Source: Eubacterium ramulus ATCC 29099
Lineage (GTDB): Bacteria; Bacillota; Clostridia; Lachnospirales; Lachnospiraceae
Assembly: GCF_000469345.1 (NCBI RefSeq)
Contig: NZ_KI271153.1
Coordinates: 11,922 to 75,921 of the forward strand
Length of the DNA stretch: 64,000 bases
Direction of reading: 5' to 3'
Position numbers and translations under genes: made by a program. Under the pieces are notes generated by a model. The model did no database searches and had not been told where the DNA came from. It saw nothing but the letters and a program-made list of their open reading frames with translations. This document shows, in pieces, positions 54,137-63,717 of this stretch. Position 1 is the stretch's first letter; each line of letters opens with the position of its first letter.

Positions 54137-55347
54137 GAAGGAATGTTTATTCTGTCGGACAGGTAAATTCTTATATTCAGAACATGTTTGCACAGGATTT
54201 TATGATGGGACATATTGCAGTTCGCGGAGAAATCTCGAACTGCAAATATCACAGTTCCGGGCATATTTATTTCACCCTGAAAGATGAAACCGGTGTACTG
54301 AAAGCGGTAATGTTTCGCGGAAGTGTGGACAAAGGTCTTACTTTTCATATGGATGTGGGAGACCGTGTGGTCGTGCTGGGAGAAATCCGCATCTATGAGC
54401 GTGACGGACAGTATCAGCTGTATGCACAGCAGGTGACCCGTGATGGTGTTGGAATTCTGTATCAGAAATTTATGGAGCGGAAGAAAGAACTTGAGGAGAT
54501 GGGAATGTTTGCGCAGGAGTATAAGCGTGACATTCCCCGTTATGCGTCACGAGTCGGTATTGTAACTGCTCCTACGGGAGCTGCGATCCGCGACATTCAG
54601 AATATTTCCCATCGAAGGAATCCGTATGTACAATTGTTGCTGTATCCTGCACTTGTGCAGGGTGAAGGAGCAGCCGCATCCATCGTGCAGGGTATTTATG
54701 CGATGGAACAGAAAAATGTAGATGTGATCATCGTCGGACGAGGCGGTGGATCAATGGAGGACCTGTGGGCATTTAATGAAGAAATTGTCGCACGGGCTAT
54801 TTTTGAATGTTCGGTTCCGGTGATATCAGCTGTAGGACATGAAACAGATTACACAATTGCCGATTATGTGGCAGATTTACGTGCACCGACGCCTTCTGCT
54901 GCAGCGGAATTGGCGGTTTTTGATTATGAACAGGTGCGGGAACGGCTGGATATGAGTGCACAGAGAATGTTCCACCAGATGAAACAACGGATGGAATTTG
55001 CCAGAGGCAGAATCCGGGAGTATCAGCTGCAGTTAAAAGCATTGCATCCAAAAAATCAGCTATTGCAGAAGCGGCAGTATCTGACGGATCTGGAGGAAGA
55101 ACTGGAACGGCAGATGCAGGAATTTTTGCAGAAAAAACGACATCAGTTGGAAATGTATGCAGCCAAGCTGGATGGATGTTCACCGCTGAAAAAGCTGCAG
55201 GGCTCGTATGCTTTTTTGAGCAGGATGGATGGAAGACCGATTCAGTCCGTGATGCAAGTGCAGGTGGATGATACGATCCAGGCACAACTGCTGGACGGAA
55301 AGATTACGGCAATAGTCTGTAGAACCGAAGAAAACGGAGTAGTGTAG
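54133..55347 (+). CDS. xseA: Exodeoxyribonuclease VII large subunit
   Basis: 404 aa. An N-terminal OB fold (AVRGEISNCKYHSSGHIYFTLKD near 22) precedes the catalytic region, with VGIVTAPTGAAIRDI, DVIIVGRGGGSMEDLWAFN and VISAVGHETDYTIADYVADLRAPTPSAAAE. A long coiled coil follows. Its start ATGA overlaps nusB. xseB lies 4 nt downstream, so both subunits are made together. Confidence 0.96.
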   Translation: MRRNVYSVGQVNSYIQNMFAQDFMMGHIAVRGEISNCKYHSSGHIYFTLKDETGVLKAVMFRGSVDKGLTFHMDVGDRVVVLGEIRIYERDGQYQLYAQQVTRDGVGILYQKFMERKKELEEMGMFAQEYKRDIPRYASRVGIVTAPTGAAIRDIQNISHRRNPYVQLLLYPALVQGEGAAASIVQGIYAMEQKNVDVIIVGRGGGSMEDLWAFNEEIVARAIFECSVPVISAVGHETDYTIADYVADLRAPTPSAAAELAVFDYEQVRERLDMSAQRMFHQMKQRMEFARGRIREYQLQLKALHPKNQLLQKRQYLTDLEEELERQMQEFLQKKRHQLEMYAAKLDGCSPLKKLQGSYAFLSRMDGRPIQSVMQVQVDDTIQAQLLDGKITAIVCRTEENGVV

Positions 55348-55351
55348 AGAG

Positions 55352-55579
55352 ATGGAAACAATGGAACCGACGGAATCAAAAGAATCATTAGAAGAACTGT
55401 TTGAACAGCTGGGGAATATTCTTGCGGACATGGAAAATCCGGAACTTTCTCTGGAGGATGCATTTATGCTGTATGAACAGGGAATGAAAAAAATACAACG
55501 TTGCAATCAGAAGCTGGATACTGTAGAAAAGAAGATGCTTCAGATTACAGAAGACGGGACAGAAGTTCCCTTTGAATAG
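55352..55579 (+). CDS. xseB: Exodeoxyribonuclease VII small subunit
   Basis: 75 aa, all helical: LEELFEQLGNILADMENPEL and LSLEDAFMLYEQGMKKIQRC are the family core. It binds the coiled coil of XseA. Four bases separate it from xseA. The ispA ribosome binding site overlaps its last codons. Confidence 0.94.
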   Translation: METMEPTESKESLEELFEQLGNILADMENPELSLEDAFMLYEQGMKKIQRCNQKLDTVEKKMLQITEDGTEVPFE

Positions 55580-55589
55580 AGAGGTGCGA

Positions 55590-56480
55590 ATGATGGATAT
55601 CAACAAAGAAATTGCAGAGCATACCACTCAGGTAGAGGCAATCATAACAAAATATCTGCCGAAAGAGAGCGGATATCAGAAAACAGTTATGGAAGCCATG
55701 AATTACAGTTTTCTGGCAGGAGGTAAGCGGCTGCGGCCAATGCTGATGCAGGAGACTTACAGGCTGTTTGGCGGAAGCTCTGATATTATTGAACCATTTA
55801 TGGCTGCGATTGAGATGATCCATACGTATTCTCTGATTCACGATGATCTTCCGGCGATGGACAATGATGATTATCGTCGTGGAAGAAAAACAACCCATGT
55901 GGTTTATGGTGAAGCAATGGGAATCCTTGCAGGAGATGCACTGCTGAATTTTGCCTTTGAGACAGCGTGCAAAGGCCTGATGCAGGATGTCGGTAATCCT
56001 GCGGTGGCAAGAGCTGTTCAGATCTTGGCGCAGAAAGCCGGTATCTATGGCATGCTGGGCGGTCAGGTGGTAGATGTGGAATCGGAGGGACAACCGCTGG
56101 AGCGGGAAAAACTGGATTTTATCTACGATTTAAAAACAGGTGCACTTATAGAAGCTTCCATGCTGATCGGCGCAGTGCTGGCAGGTGCTTCTGAGAAAGA
56201 ACAGCAGGTGATTTTGCAGGTGGCAAAAGATGTGGGGCTGGCCTTTCAGATTCAGGATGATATTCTGGATGTGACCAGTGACATGGAGACACTTGGAAAA
56301 CCTATTGGTAGTGATGAGAAAAATCACAAAACGACTTATGTGACGATCCGTGGGCTTGCACAAGCCCAAAAGGATGTCGAAAAAATATCTGAGCGTGCAT
56401 TAGAGGGAGTGGCATCGCTTTCAGAGAAAAATGTATTCCTGAATGAATTGATCAGATATTTAATTCACAGAAAAAAATAG
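55590..56480 (+). CDS. ispA: Geranyl/farnesyl diphosphate synthase
   Basis: It condenses IPP with allylic diphosphates. About 297 aa from the ATG at 55590 (55593 equally possible), after GAGAGGTG. First Asp-rich motif LIHDDLPAMDNDDYRRG near 90 and second FQIQDDILDVTSD near 225; FLAGGKRLRPML near 42 and GGQVVDVESEG in between. Short-chain type, as expected beside dxs. Confidence 0.94.
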   Translation: MMDINKEIAEHTTQVEAIITKYLPKESGYQKTVMEAMNYSFLAGGKRLRPMLMQETYRLFGGSSDIIEPFMAAIEMIHTYSLIHDDLPAMDNDDYRRGRKTTHVVYGEAMGILAGDALLNFAFETACKGLMQDVGNPAVARAVQILAQKAGIYGMLGGQVVDVESEGQPLEREKLDFIYDLKTGALIEASMLIGAVLAGASEKEQQVILQVAKDVGLAFQIQDDILDVTSDMETLGKPIGSDEKNHKTTYVTIRGLAQAQKDVEKISERALEGVASLSEKNVFLNELIRYLIHRKK

Positions 56481-56489
56481 GGGATAAAA

Positions 56490-58352
56490 ATGGTACTGGA
56501 TCGAATCAATCAGGCGAATGATATAAAATATTTAAATGAGGCACAGCTGGAGGAACTGCCGGGAGAAATCCGACAGTTCCTGATCGAACATATTTCAAAA
56601 ACAGGTGGTCATCTGGCCTCCAATCTTGGTGTGGTGGAACTTACTATGGCGCTGCATCTGGTACTGAATTTTCCAGAGGATAAGCTGATCTGGGATGTAG
56701 GACATCAGTCTTATACTCATAAAATCCTGACAGGACGAAAGCGGGAATTTGAGCATTTGCGGCAGCTGGATGGCATAAGCGGTTTTCCGAAACGCTCTGA
56801 GAGTGATTGTGATGCTTTTGACACCGGACACAGTTCTACTTCTATCTCAGCAGGTCTTGGATATGCGAGAGCCAGAGATCTTCTGGGAGAGGACTATCAT
56901 GTGGTATCTGTTATTGGTGATGGTGCATTGACGGGTGGACCGGCTTTTGAAGCTCTGAACAATGCGGCAGAACTTCAGACCAACATGATTATTGTGCTGA
57001 ATGATAATAAAATGTCTATTTCGGAAAATGTAGGAGGATTATCTCAGCATCTGGCCTCTTTGCGAACTGCGGAAGCATACCAGGAGTTCAAGTCCGGCGT
57101 ACACAATTCGTTGGAGCGTCTGCCTTACGGAGAACGTGTGGTCCGCAGAATCCGAAAGACAAAGAGCAGTTTGAAACAGCTGCTGATTCCGGGCATGATT
57201 TTTGAAAATATGGGAATCACTTATCTGGGACCGGTGGATGGACATAATCTGATGGATCTGGTACGGATTCTGCGGGAGGCAAAAAAAGTTAACGGTGCGG
57301 TGGTTGTACATGTGCAGACGGAAAAAGGCCGTGGATATCAACCTGCAGAGGAACATCCGGATCGGTTTCATGGTACAGGACCTTTTGATATTCCAAGTGG
57401 ACAGCCACTGGTGAAAAAGGAAAAACCGAACTATACTGATGTGTTTTCCACGGTTATTACGAAGATTGCGGCAAAGGATGACCGGGTGGTTGCAATCACA
57501 GCAGCTATGGCGGACGGTACCGGGCTGAAGCGGTTTCGGGCGGAATATCCGGCGCGCTTTTTTGATGTGGGAATTGCAGAAGGACATGCCGTGACGTTTG
57601 CAGCCGGACTGGCAGCAGCCGGAATGCATCCGGTGTTTGCAGTGTACTCTTCTTTCCTGCAGCGCGGATTTGACCAGATTGTTCATGATATTTGTATGCA
57701 GAATCTTTCGGTGGTCTTTGCTGTTGACCGGGCAGGTCTGGTAGGCGCAGACGGCGAGACGCATCAGGGTGTGTTTGACCTGTCGTATCTTGGGATGATT
57801 CCGAACATGATGGTGCTGGCGCCAAAGAATAAATGGGAATTGGCAGACATGCTGCGGTTTGCATTCCGACAGGAAGGACCGGTTGCGCTGCGTTATCCCC
57901 GTGGAACAGCATACGATGGTCTGAAAGAACACCGTGCTCCGATTGTTTACGGACAGAGTGAATGGATCTTCGAAGAACGGCAGATTGCCATCTTTGCGGT
58001 GGGAAATATGATGGAAGAAGCGTTGAAAGTACATGAACTTCTGCATGAACGGGGATATGACTGTTCTTTGATCAATGCACGTTTTGTAAAACCGCTGGAT
58101 TACGATGCTTTGCGCAAAGCAGCCAGCGGACATCTGCTCGTAGTGACCATGGAAGAAAATATCCTGCGGGGCGGTTTCGGCTATGCTGCGGCAGCATTTT
58201 TAAGTGAAGTGGATGAAACTGTGAAAGTGTTGCATTTTGGTATTGATGATCAGTTTGTGCAGCATGGGACTGTATCACAGCTGCATGTACGGATTGGCCT
58301 GGACGCTGCAAGTATGACAGATAAGATTATTGAAACTTATCAGAAGCTTTAG
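56490..58352 (+). CDS. dxs: 1-deoxy-D-xylulose-5-phosphate synthase
   Basis: A thiamine-PP enzyme joining pyruvate and glyceraldehyde-3-phosphate, the first step of the non-mevalonate isoprenoid route. 620 aa. Motifs: HISKTGGHLASNLGVVEL near 35, GHQSYTHKILTGR near 72, the TPP motif VIGDGALTGGPAFEALNNA near 142, and in the second domain FDVGIAEGHAVTFAAGLA near 357 and DRAGLVGADGETHQGVFD. It follows ispA after 9 bp. Confidence 0.97.
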   Translation: MVLDRINQANDIKYLNEAQLEELPGEIRQFLIEHISKTGGHLASNLGVVELTMALHLVLNFPEDKLIWDVGHQSYTHKILTGRKREFEHLRQLDGISGFPKRSESDCDAFDTGHSSTSISAGLGYARARDLLGEDYHVVSVIGDGALTGGPAFEALNNAAELQTNMIIVLNDNKMSISENVGGLSQHLASLRTAEAYQEFKSGVHNSLERLPYGERVVRRIRKTKSSLKQLLIPGMIFENMGITYLGPVDGHNLMDLVRILREAKKVNGAVVVHVQTEKGRGYQPAEEHPDRFHGTGPFDIPSGQPLVKKEKPNYTDVFSTVITKIAAKDDRVVAITAAMADGTGLKRFRAEYPARFFDVGIAEGHAVTFAAGLAAAGMHPVFAVYSSFLQRGFDQIVHDICMQNLSVVFAVDRAGLVGADGETHQGVFDLSYLGMIPNMMVLAPKNKWELADMLRFAFRQEGPVALRYPRGTAYDGLKEHRAPIVYGQSEWIFEERQIAIFAVGNMMEEALKVHELLHERGYDCSLINARFVKPLDYDALRKAASGHLLVVTMEENILRGGFGYAAAAFLSEVDETVKVLHFGIDDQFVQHGTVSQLHVRIGLDAASMTDKIIETYQKL

Positions 58353-58441
58353 AATAAAAGGCAAAAAGAATGAAAGAATCATAGAAAGCTGAAACGGGAA
58401 AGGAAACTTTCCTGTGAAAAAGAAGGAAATAGATAACAGAT

Positions 58442-59245
58442 ATGAAAGAAAGACTGGATATATTACTTGTAAAACGAAATCTTGCACCTTCCAGAGAAAA
58501 AGCGAAAGCCATGATCATGGAGGGAAATGTGTTTGTAAACAATCAGCGGGAGGACAAAGCGGGTTCCTCTTTTGATGAGAATGTACCGATTGAGATTCAT
58601 GGCACTACTTTGAAATATGTCAGCCGTGGTGGTTTGAAACTTGAGAAAGCAATGAATGAGTTTGACCTGAATCTGGACGGTGATATCTGCATGGATATAG
58701 GGGCATCTACCGGTGGTTTTACGGACTGTATGCTGCAAAACGGTGCTTCCAAAGTATACTCTGTGGATGTCGGATATGGTCAGTTTGCATGGAAACTGCG
58801 TCAGGATCCAAGAGTTGTATGTATGGAAAAGACGAATATCCGTTATGTGACGCCGGAGGATATTGATGATGCACTGGATTTTGCTTCTGTGGATGTATCT
58901 TTTATCTCACTGACCAAAATCTTGGAACCGGCACGCAATCTGCTGAAGGATGGCGGACAGATGGTCTGCCTGATCAAGCCACAGTTTGAAGCAGGGCGCG
59001 AAAAGGTAGGAAAAAAAGGTGTTGTGCGTGACAAAGCGGTACATCTGGAAGTCGTGGAACGCATTGTTACATTTGCTCTGGAGCATGGATTTTCTGTACA
59101 TCATCTGTCTTATTCCCCAATCAAGGGACCGGAGGGAAATATTGAATATCTGGTGCACATTGAAAAGAAGGAAACAGCGGTAAAGGAGGAAGGCGTAGAT
59201 CCGGTAGCAGTAGTGGAAGCTGCTCATGCAGAGCTTGATAAGTAA
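58442..59245 (+). CDS. tlyA: TlyA family rRNA methyltransferase
   Basis: 267 aa. An S4 domain at the N-terminus (ERLDILLVKRNLAPSREKAKA) joins an FtsJ-like SAM methyltransferase (MDIGASTGGFTDCMLQNGA near 80; VDVSFISLTKILEPA near 150; KPQFEAGREKVGKKGVV near 180). Mycobacterial TlyA 2'-O-methylates rRNA; Clostridial members are less studied. An upstream AGAAGGA is 14 nt from the ATG. nadK starts one base after the stop. Confidence 0.93.
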   Translation: MKERLDILLVKRNLAPSREKAKAMIMEGNVFVNNQREDKAGSSFDENVPIEIHGTTLKYVSRGGLKLEKAMNEFDLNLDGDICMDIGASTGGFTDCMLQNGASKVYSVDVGYGQFAWKLRQDPRVVCMEKTNIRYVTPEDIDDALDFASVDVSFISLTKILEPARNLLKDGGQMVCLIKPQFEAGREKVGKKGVVRDKAVHLEVVERIVTFALEHGFSVHHLSYSPIKGPEGNIEYLVHIEKKETAVKEEGVDPVAVVEAAHAELDK

Positions 59246-59246
59246 T

Positions 59247-60107
59247 ATGAAGAAGTTTTTTATTATTACCAATGAACATAAGGATATGAATCTGGCAATG
59301 ACTAATGCCATTTCGGATTACATTATTGCAAAAGGCGGTACATGCATGCATTATGTCAGCACGAAATCCGGCTGGAGGGAGCGTAATCTGCGGCGTTTTC
59401 AGCCATCGGATATCGATGCGGAGTGCATCATTGTGCTTGGAGGTGACGGTACACTGGTACGAGCCGCCAGAGATATGGCAAGTATTGGAATCCCACTGAT
59501 CGGTGTCAATCTGGGAACACTGGGGTATCTGTGTGAACTGGAACGCAGTACGGTATACGATGCCATTGACCGTTTATTTGAAGATCGTTACGAGCTGGAG
59601 ACGCGGATGCTGATCAAGGGGAGCAGCCAGAAGGATGGTTCCGGAAAAGCAACATTTGCATTGAATGATATTGTTATCCATAGAACCGGTCTGCCGCAGA
59701 TTGTTAATCTGATCGTATCTGTGAATGGTGAATATCTGGCCAATTACAGTGCAGATGGTATCATCATTTCCACCCCGACGGGTTCTACCGGATACAGTAT
59801 GTCTGCGGGAGGTCCGATCGTAGATCCAAAAGCGGATCTGATGTTGATCACACCGATCAATCCACACAGTGCACTGGCGAAGAGCATTGTGGTTGGTTCG
59901 GATGCTGTGATTGATGTCACTTTGGCTAAACGTCGGCAGGAAGAAGATGAGGAAGCCGAGGTAAGCTTTGACGGAGATCGTTTCGTGCATATGAAAGTGG
60001 GAGACAATATTCGAATTCAGAAAGCGGATGCACATGCAAAAATTTTGAAGTTAAATCAGTTGAGCTTTTTACAGATTCTGCGGAAAAAAATGCAGGAATT
60101 TCATTAG
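59247..60107 (+). CDS. nadK: NAD kinase
   Basis: It makes NADP from NAD. 286 aa from the ATG at 59247, one base after the tlyA stop, so probably translated by coupling. Motifs: VLGGDGTLVRAARDM near 62, GVNLGTLGYLCE near 90, FALNDIVIHRTG near 140 and SADGIIISTPTGSTGYSMSAGGP near 170. Its place between tlyA and argR is normal for Clostridia. Confidence 0.96.
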   Translation: MKKFFIITNEHKDMNLAMTNAISDYIIAKGGTCMHYVSTKSGWRERNLRRFQPSDIDAECIIVLGGDGTLVRAARDMASIGIPLIGVNLGTLGYLCELERSTVYDAIDRLFEDRYELETRMLIKGSSQKDGSGKATFALNDIVIHRTGLPQIVNLIVSVNGEYLANYSADGIIISTPTGSTGYSMSAGGPIVDPKADLMLITPINPHSALAKSIVVGSDAVIDVTLAKRRQEEDEEAEVSFDGDRFVHMKVGDNIRIQKADAHAKILKLNQLSFLQILRKKMQEFH

Positions 60108-60118
60108 GAGGTGCCTAG

Positions 60119-60571
60119 TTGAAAGCAAAAAGGCATGCGAAGATTCTGGAGATCATTCGCAAATATGATGTAGATACACAGGAGGAGTTGTGTGTACGGC
60201 TTAATGAAGCCGGTTATAAAGTAACACAGGCAACCGTATCCCGTGATATCAGGGAGTTAAAATTAACAAAAGTCGCCATCAAAGGTGGAAAACAGAAATA
60301 CACATCGCTGTATGATGCAGGTACAGATTTGGAGGAGAAATACAGCCGTGTGTTCAAGGATGGGGTGATTTCCCTGGATATGGCGCAGAATATTCTCGTG
60401 ATAAAGACCGTATCGGGAATGGCCATGGCAGTTGCAGTTGCACTGGATGCCATGGACTGCAATGAAATTGTAGGAAGCATCGCCGGTGACGACACGATCA
60501 TGTGTGCGGTGCGGACTGTAGAAGATACTGCGGCGCTGATGCAGCGACTGCGGGCATTGCAGAGAGAGTAG
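60119..60571 (+). CDS. argR: Arginine repressor
   Basis: 150 aa, starting with TTG at 60119; AGGAGGTG at 60106-60113 leaves 5-nt spacing, and no ATG fits. The N-terminal winged helix (HAKILEIIRKYDVDTQEELC; TQATVSRDIRELKLTK) binds ARG boxes. The C-terminal domain holds the arginine-binding and hexamer surface (AMDCNEIVGSIAGDDTIMCAV). It precedes recN, as in Bacillus. Confidence 0.95.
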   Translation: MKAKRHAKILEIIRKYDVDTQEELCVRLNEAGYKVTQATVSRDIRELKLTKVAIKGGKQKYTSLYDAGTDLEEKYSRVFKDGVISLDMAQNILVIKTVSGMAMAVAVALDAMDCNEIVGSIAGDDTIMCAVRTVEDTAALMQRLRALQRE

Positions 60572-60589
60572 AAGGAGTAAATAAAACGA

Positions 60590-62266
60590 ATGTTATTAAA
60601 TCTGCATGTTAAAAATCTGGCATTGATTGAGGAATCCGAAGTAACCTTCGGTTCAGGTCTGAATATTCTATCCGGTGAAACCGGAGCCGGTAAATCTATA
60701 ATCATCGGTTCTGTTAATCTTGCGTTGGGCGGAAAAGTATCTCGTTCCATGCTGCGGGAGAATGCAGAATTTGCTCTGGTGGAATTAATCTTCTCCATTG
60801 AAAACGAAGCACAGGCAGAGGTACTGCGAGCATTGGATATTTTCCCGGAAAACGGGGAGATTATTATGAGCAGAAAGATTTATGCCAGTGGAAGAAGTGT
60901 CAGCCGGATCAATTCTGAGACAGTTTCTGCATCCGTGATGCGTAAAGTGGCTTCTTTGCTGATCGATATTCATGGCCAGCATGAACATGAATCCCTGCTG
61001 GCCAAGCGGAATCATATGAAATATCTGGATGATTTTGCAAAACGTGTGCTGGCAGAACGGAAGAAATTACTGGCGGAAGTCTATGATGAGTATACTGCCT
61101 GCAGAAAGAAACTGGAGGAAGCTTCACTGGATGCCAAACAGCAGGCAAGAGAACTTTCTTTTTTACAGTATGAAATTGATGAAATTGATCAGGCAGATCT
61201 GAAACCGGGAGAGGATGAAGTTCTGGAAGCAGACTTCAAAAAGATGTCTCATGGTCGAAAAATCACGGAAGCCATTGCGGAGTGTCAGGAATTGTGTTCC
61301 GAAGGAAATGAAAATGCGGCAGATTTGATCGGCAGATCCGTGCGGGCTTTGCATATGGTGGCACAGTTTGACGCATCTATGGAGGCATTATCCGGTCAGT
61401 TGGAAGAAGTGGAAAATCTCTTCAGCGATTTTAACAGAGAACTGTCTGGTTATGCATCGGAACTGAACTTTTCAGAAGAAGCGTTTCAGCAGATTGAGGA
61501 TCGACTCAATCAGATCAATCATCTGAAGGCAAAATATGGCAAAACGATTGAACGGATTCTGGAAGCACGGCAGGAAAAGGAAGAAAAACTGGATCAGCTG
61601 CAGCATTATGAAGAATATCGTCAGCAACTACAGGAAAATCTAAGCCAGGCAGAAGCAAAGCTGAATCAGCTGTGTCAGGAAGTGACAGAGATTCGCAAGA
61701 GTTACGCGAAAGACTTAACAGTACAGACAACAGCGGCATTACAGGATTTAAATTTCATGGATGTCCGGTTTGAGATGGAATTTTCAAGACTGGATCATTT
61801 TACTGCCAATGGATGGGATGAAACACGATTTATGATTTCCACGAATCCAGGCGAACCGCTCAAACCGTTGGATGCAGTAGCTTCCGGCGGTGAGTTGTCC
61901 CGCATTATGCTGGCTCTGAAGACGGTTCTGGCAGAACATGATGAAATCGAGACATTGATTTTTGATGAGATTGACAGCGGAATCAGCGGAAGAACAGCAC
62001 AGATGGTGGCGGAGAAGATTAAGATGACCGGTAAAAACCATCAGATTATCTGTATCACTCATCTGCCACAGATCGCAGCAATGGCAGATCATCATTTTTT
62101 AATTGAAAAAACTTCCAGTGCGGACAGTACAATCTCCAATATCAGGCCGTTAGAGAGAGAAGAAAGTATCCAGGAACTTGCCAGGATGCTTGGTGGTGTC
62201 AAGATTACAGATACTGTGCTACAAAATGCAAAAGAAATGAAAGAAATGGCAGATGCGGTAAGATAA
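60590..62266 (+). CDS. recN: DNA repair protein RecN
   Basis: An SMC-like ATPase for double-strand-break repair; 558 aa. Walker A SGETGAGKSIIIGS near 30, a long coiled coil (about 150-380), the signature ASGGELSRIMLALK near 430 and Walker B TLIFDEIDSGISGRTA near 460. AAGGAG precedes the ATG. argR is upstream and spoIVB downstream, the conserved Firmicutes order. Confidence 0.96.
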   Translation: MLLNLHVKNLALIEESEVTFGSGLNILSGETGAGKSIIIGSVNLALGGKVSRSMLRENAEFALVELIFSIENEAQAEVLRALDIFPENGEIIMSRKIYASGRSVSRINSETVSASVMRKVASLLIDIHGQHEHESLLAKRNHMKYLDDFAKRVLAERKKLLAEVYDEYTACRKKLEEASLDAKQQARELSFLQYEIDEIDQADLKPGEDEVLEADFKKMSHGRKITEAIAECQELCSEGNENAADLIGRSVRALHMVAQFDASMEALSGQLEEVENLFSDFNRELSGYASELNFSEEAFQQIEDRLNQINHLKAKYGKTIERILEARQEKEEKLDQLQHYEEYRQQLQENLSQAEAKLNQLCQEVTEIRKSYAKDLTVQTTAALQDLNFMDVRFEMEFSRLDHFTANGWDETRFMISTNPGEPLKPLDAVASGGELSRIMLALKTVLAEHDEIETLIFDEIDSGISGRTAQMVAEKIKMTGKNHQIICITHLPQIAAMADHHFLIEKTSSADSTISNIRPLEREESIQELARMLGGVKITDTVLQNAKEMKEMADAVR

Positions 62267-62349
62267 TCCCTGTGTGAAATGGCGGAATATCCATATAATA
62301 AAAACAGAAGAAAGAACACTGAATATGACAGATCATGAACAGATAGAAG

Positions 62350-62384
62350 AAAGATACCTGGTAAAAAAGGTATCTTTTTTATTT
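62350..62384 (+). terminator. Terminator after recN
   Basis: AAAGATACC (62350-62358) pairs with GGTATCTTT (62369-62377), followed by TTTATTT. It separates recN from spoIVB, consistent with separate sporulation control of spoIVB. Confidence 0.88.
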
Positions 62385-62425
62385 GATCGAAAATTTTCTA
62401 TTTTACGAAAGAAGGGTGTGAAAAA

Positions 62426-63643
62426 ATGATTTTTTTGAGCACTTATCGAAATAAAAGAAGATGGATTGCTGCGGCAGGCATGACCATCTGGCTCATGTCT
62501 GCTTATGTGTGGATGTTGGATGAAATCCCAGGAACTGTCTGTGTTTCTGATGGTCAGCCGCTAAATATTACGGAAGGTCTGCCAGTGACCAGTCAGATTC
62601 GCAGCACGGACGGAATTGCTGTTTCTGCCGGGATGATGACTGGCGGCAGGTATGAGGTCGAATGCAAGTTGTTTGGTCTGATTCCGGTAAAAGAAGTGAC
62701 AGTTCATATTGTAGAGGAAACTGAAGTAATACCATGTGGAATCCCTTTTGGTATTTATATTGAAATGGAAGGTATCCTTGTGGTGGAACTATGTGATCTG
62801 GAGCAAAATGGCATATCCGTGGAAAGTCCGGCCGAACACATTTTGAAACCCGGGGATTACATCACAGCAGTGAATGGAGCGCAAGTAACAGCCAAAGAAG
62901 ATTTACAGCGGGCAGTAGCAGAAAGTGGAGGCAGTGTGCTGCAGTTGACAGTGGTGCGTGGTGGAGAAGCCTTTCAATGTAGTGTGACACCGATTTGCAC
63001 AGATAGCAAAATCTTTCAAATTGGTGTCTGGGTAAGGGATGATCTGGCCGGAATAGGGACTCTGACTTATATTGACGGGGAAGGAACATTCGGTGCATTG
63101 GGACATGGAATCACAGATACGGATGTAGAACATCTGATCAGCGTGCTGGATGGCACTGTATATCAGGCAAAGATCCTTAGTGTCATTCGGGGAGAACAGG
63201 GAAAACCCGGAGAGTTGGTGGGACAGATTCATTATAATCAGGCAAATCGTCTTGGACAGATTACGAAAAACACAAAAAATGGTATTTTTGGTCAGATTGA
63301 AAATCTGCCGGATTCTCTGGCAGATGCCACTTCGATGGAGATTGGTTTCAAGCAGGAGATTGAGAACGGACCGGCACAGATTCTGGCTACGATTGATGAT
63401 CAGCCGGAGTTATTTGATATCGAGATCATGGATGTGGATCTGAATCCCAGAGAGTCAAATAAGGGCATTCGTTTTCAAGTGACAGATGCGAATCTGATTC
63501 GGAAAACCGGTGGGATTATCCAGGGGCTGAGCGGAGCTCCGATTCTGCAAAATGGAAAAGTCATTGGAGCGGTAACCCATGTTTTGGTAAATGATCCCTG
63601 CAAAGGATACGGAATTTTTATTGAAACTATGATAGAACAATGA
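62426..63643 (+). CDS. spoIVB: SpoIVB signalling peptidase (family S55)
   Basis: 405 aa. In sporulation SpoIVB is exported by the forespore and starts sigma-K activation by cleaving SpoIVFA. An N-terminal membrane anchor (WIAAAGMTIWLMSAYVWML) is followed by a PDZ domain (about 135-185, HILKPGDYITAVNGAQVTAKE) and the protease domain with catalytic His in GALGHGITD near 230 and Ser in IIQGLSGAPILQNGK near 368. AGAAGGG lies 9 nt before the ATG. In most spore formers spo0A follows directly; here a convergent MATE gene does. Confidence 0.95.
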   Translation: MIFLSTYRNKRRWIAAAGMTIWLMSAYVWMLDEIPGTVCVSDGQPLNITEGLPVTSQIRSTDGIAVSAGMMTGGRYEVECKLFGLIPVKEVTVHIVEETEVIPCGIPFGIYIEMEGILVVELCDLEQNGISVESPAEHILKPGDYITAVNGAQVTAKEDLQRAVAESGGSVLQLTVVRGGEAFQCSVTPICTDSKIFQIGVWVRDDLAGIGTLTYIDGEGTFGALGHGITDTDVEHLISVLDGTVYQAKILSVIRGEQGKPGELVGQIHYNQANRLGQITKNTKNGIFGQIENLPDSLADATSMEIGFKQEIENGPAQILATIDDQPELFDIEIMDVDLNPRESNKGIRFQVTDANLIRKTGGIIQGLSGAPILQNGKVIGAVTHVLVNDPCKGYGIFIETMIEQ

Positions 63644-63657
63644 GATGGACATTAGGA

Positions 63658-63688
63658 AATTCAAGAATGCCATTGGCATTCTTGAATT
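63658..63688. terminator. Hairpin between convergent spoIVB and MATE genes
   Basis: A 14-bp perfect stem (63658-63671 with 63675-63688) and a 3-nt loop. The flanks are only weakly T-rich on either strand. Its place between convergent genes suggests a bidirectional terminator. Confidence 0.65.
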
Positions 63689-63717
63689 ATATGGGAGTGG
63701 ATGCGGGATGATATTAT

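Noticed and set aside
57039-58133. 364-codon minus-strand frame opposite dxs
   Set aside because: Antisense shadow of a well-conserved dxs gene with no independent signals.
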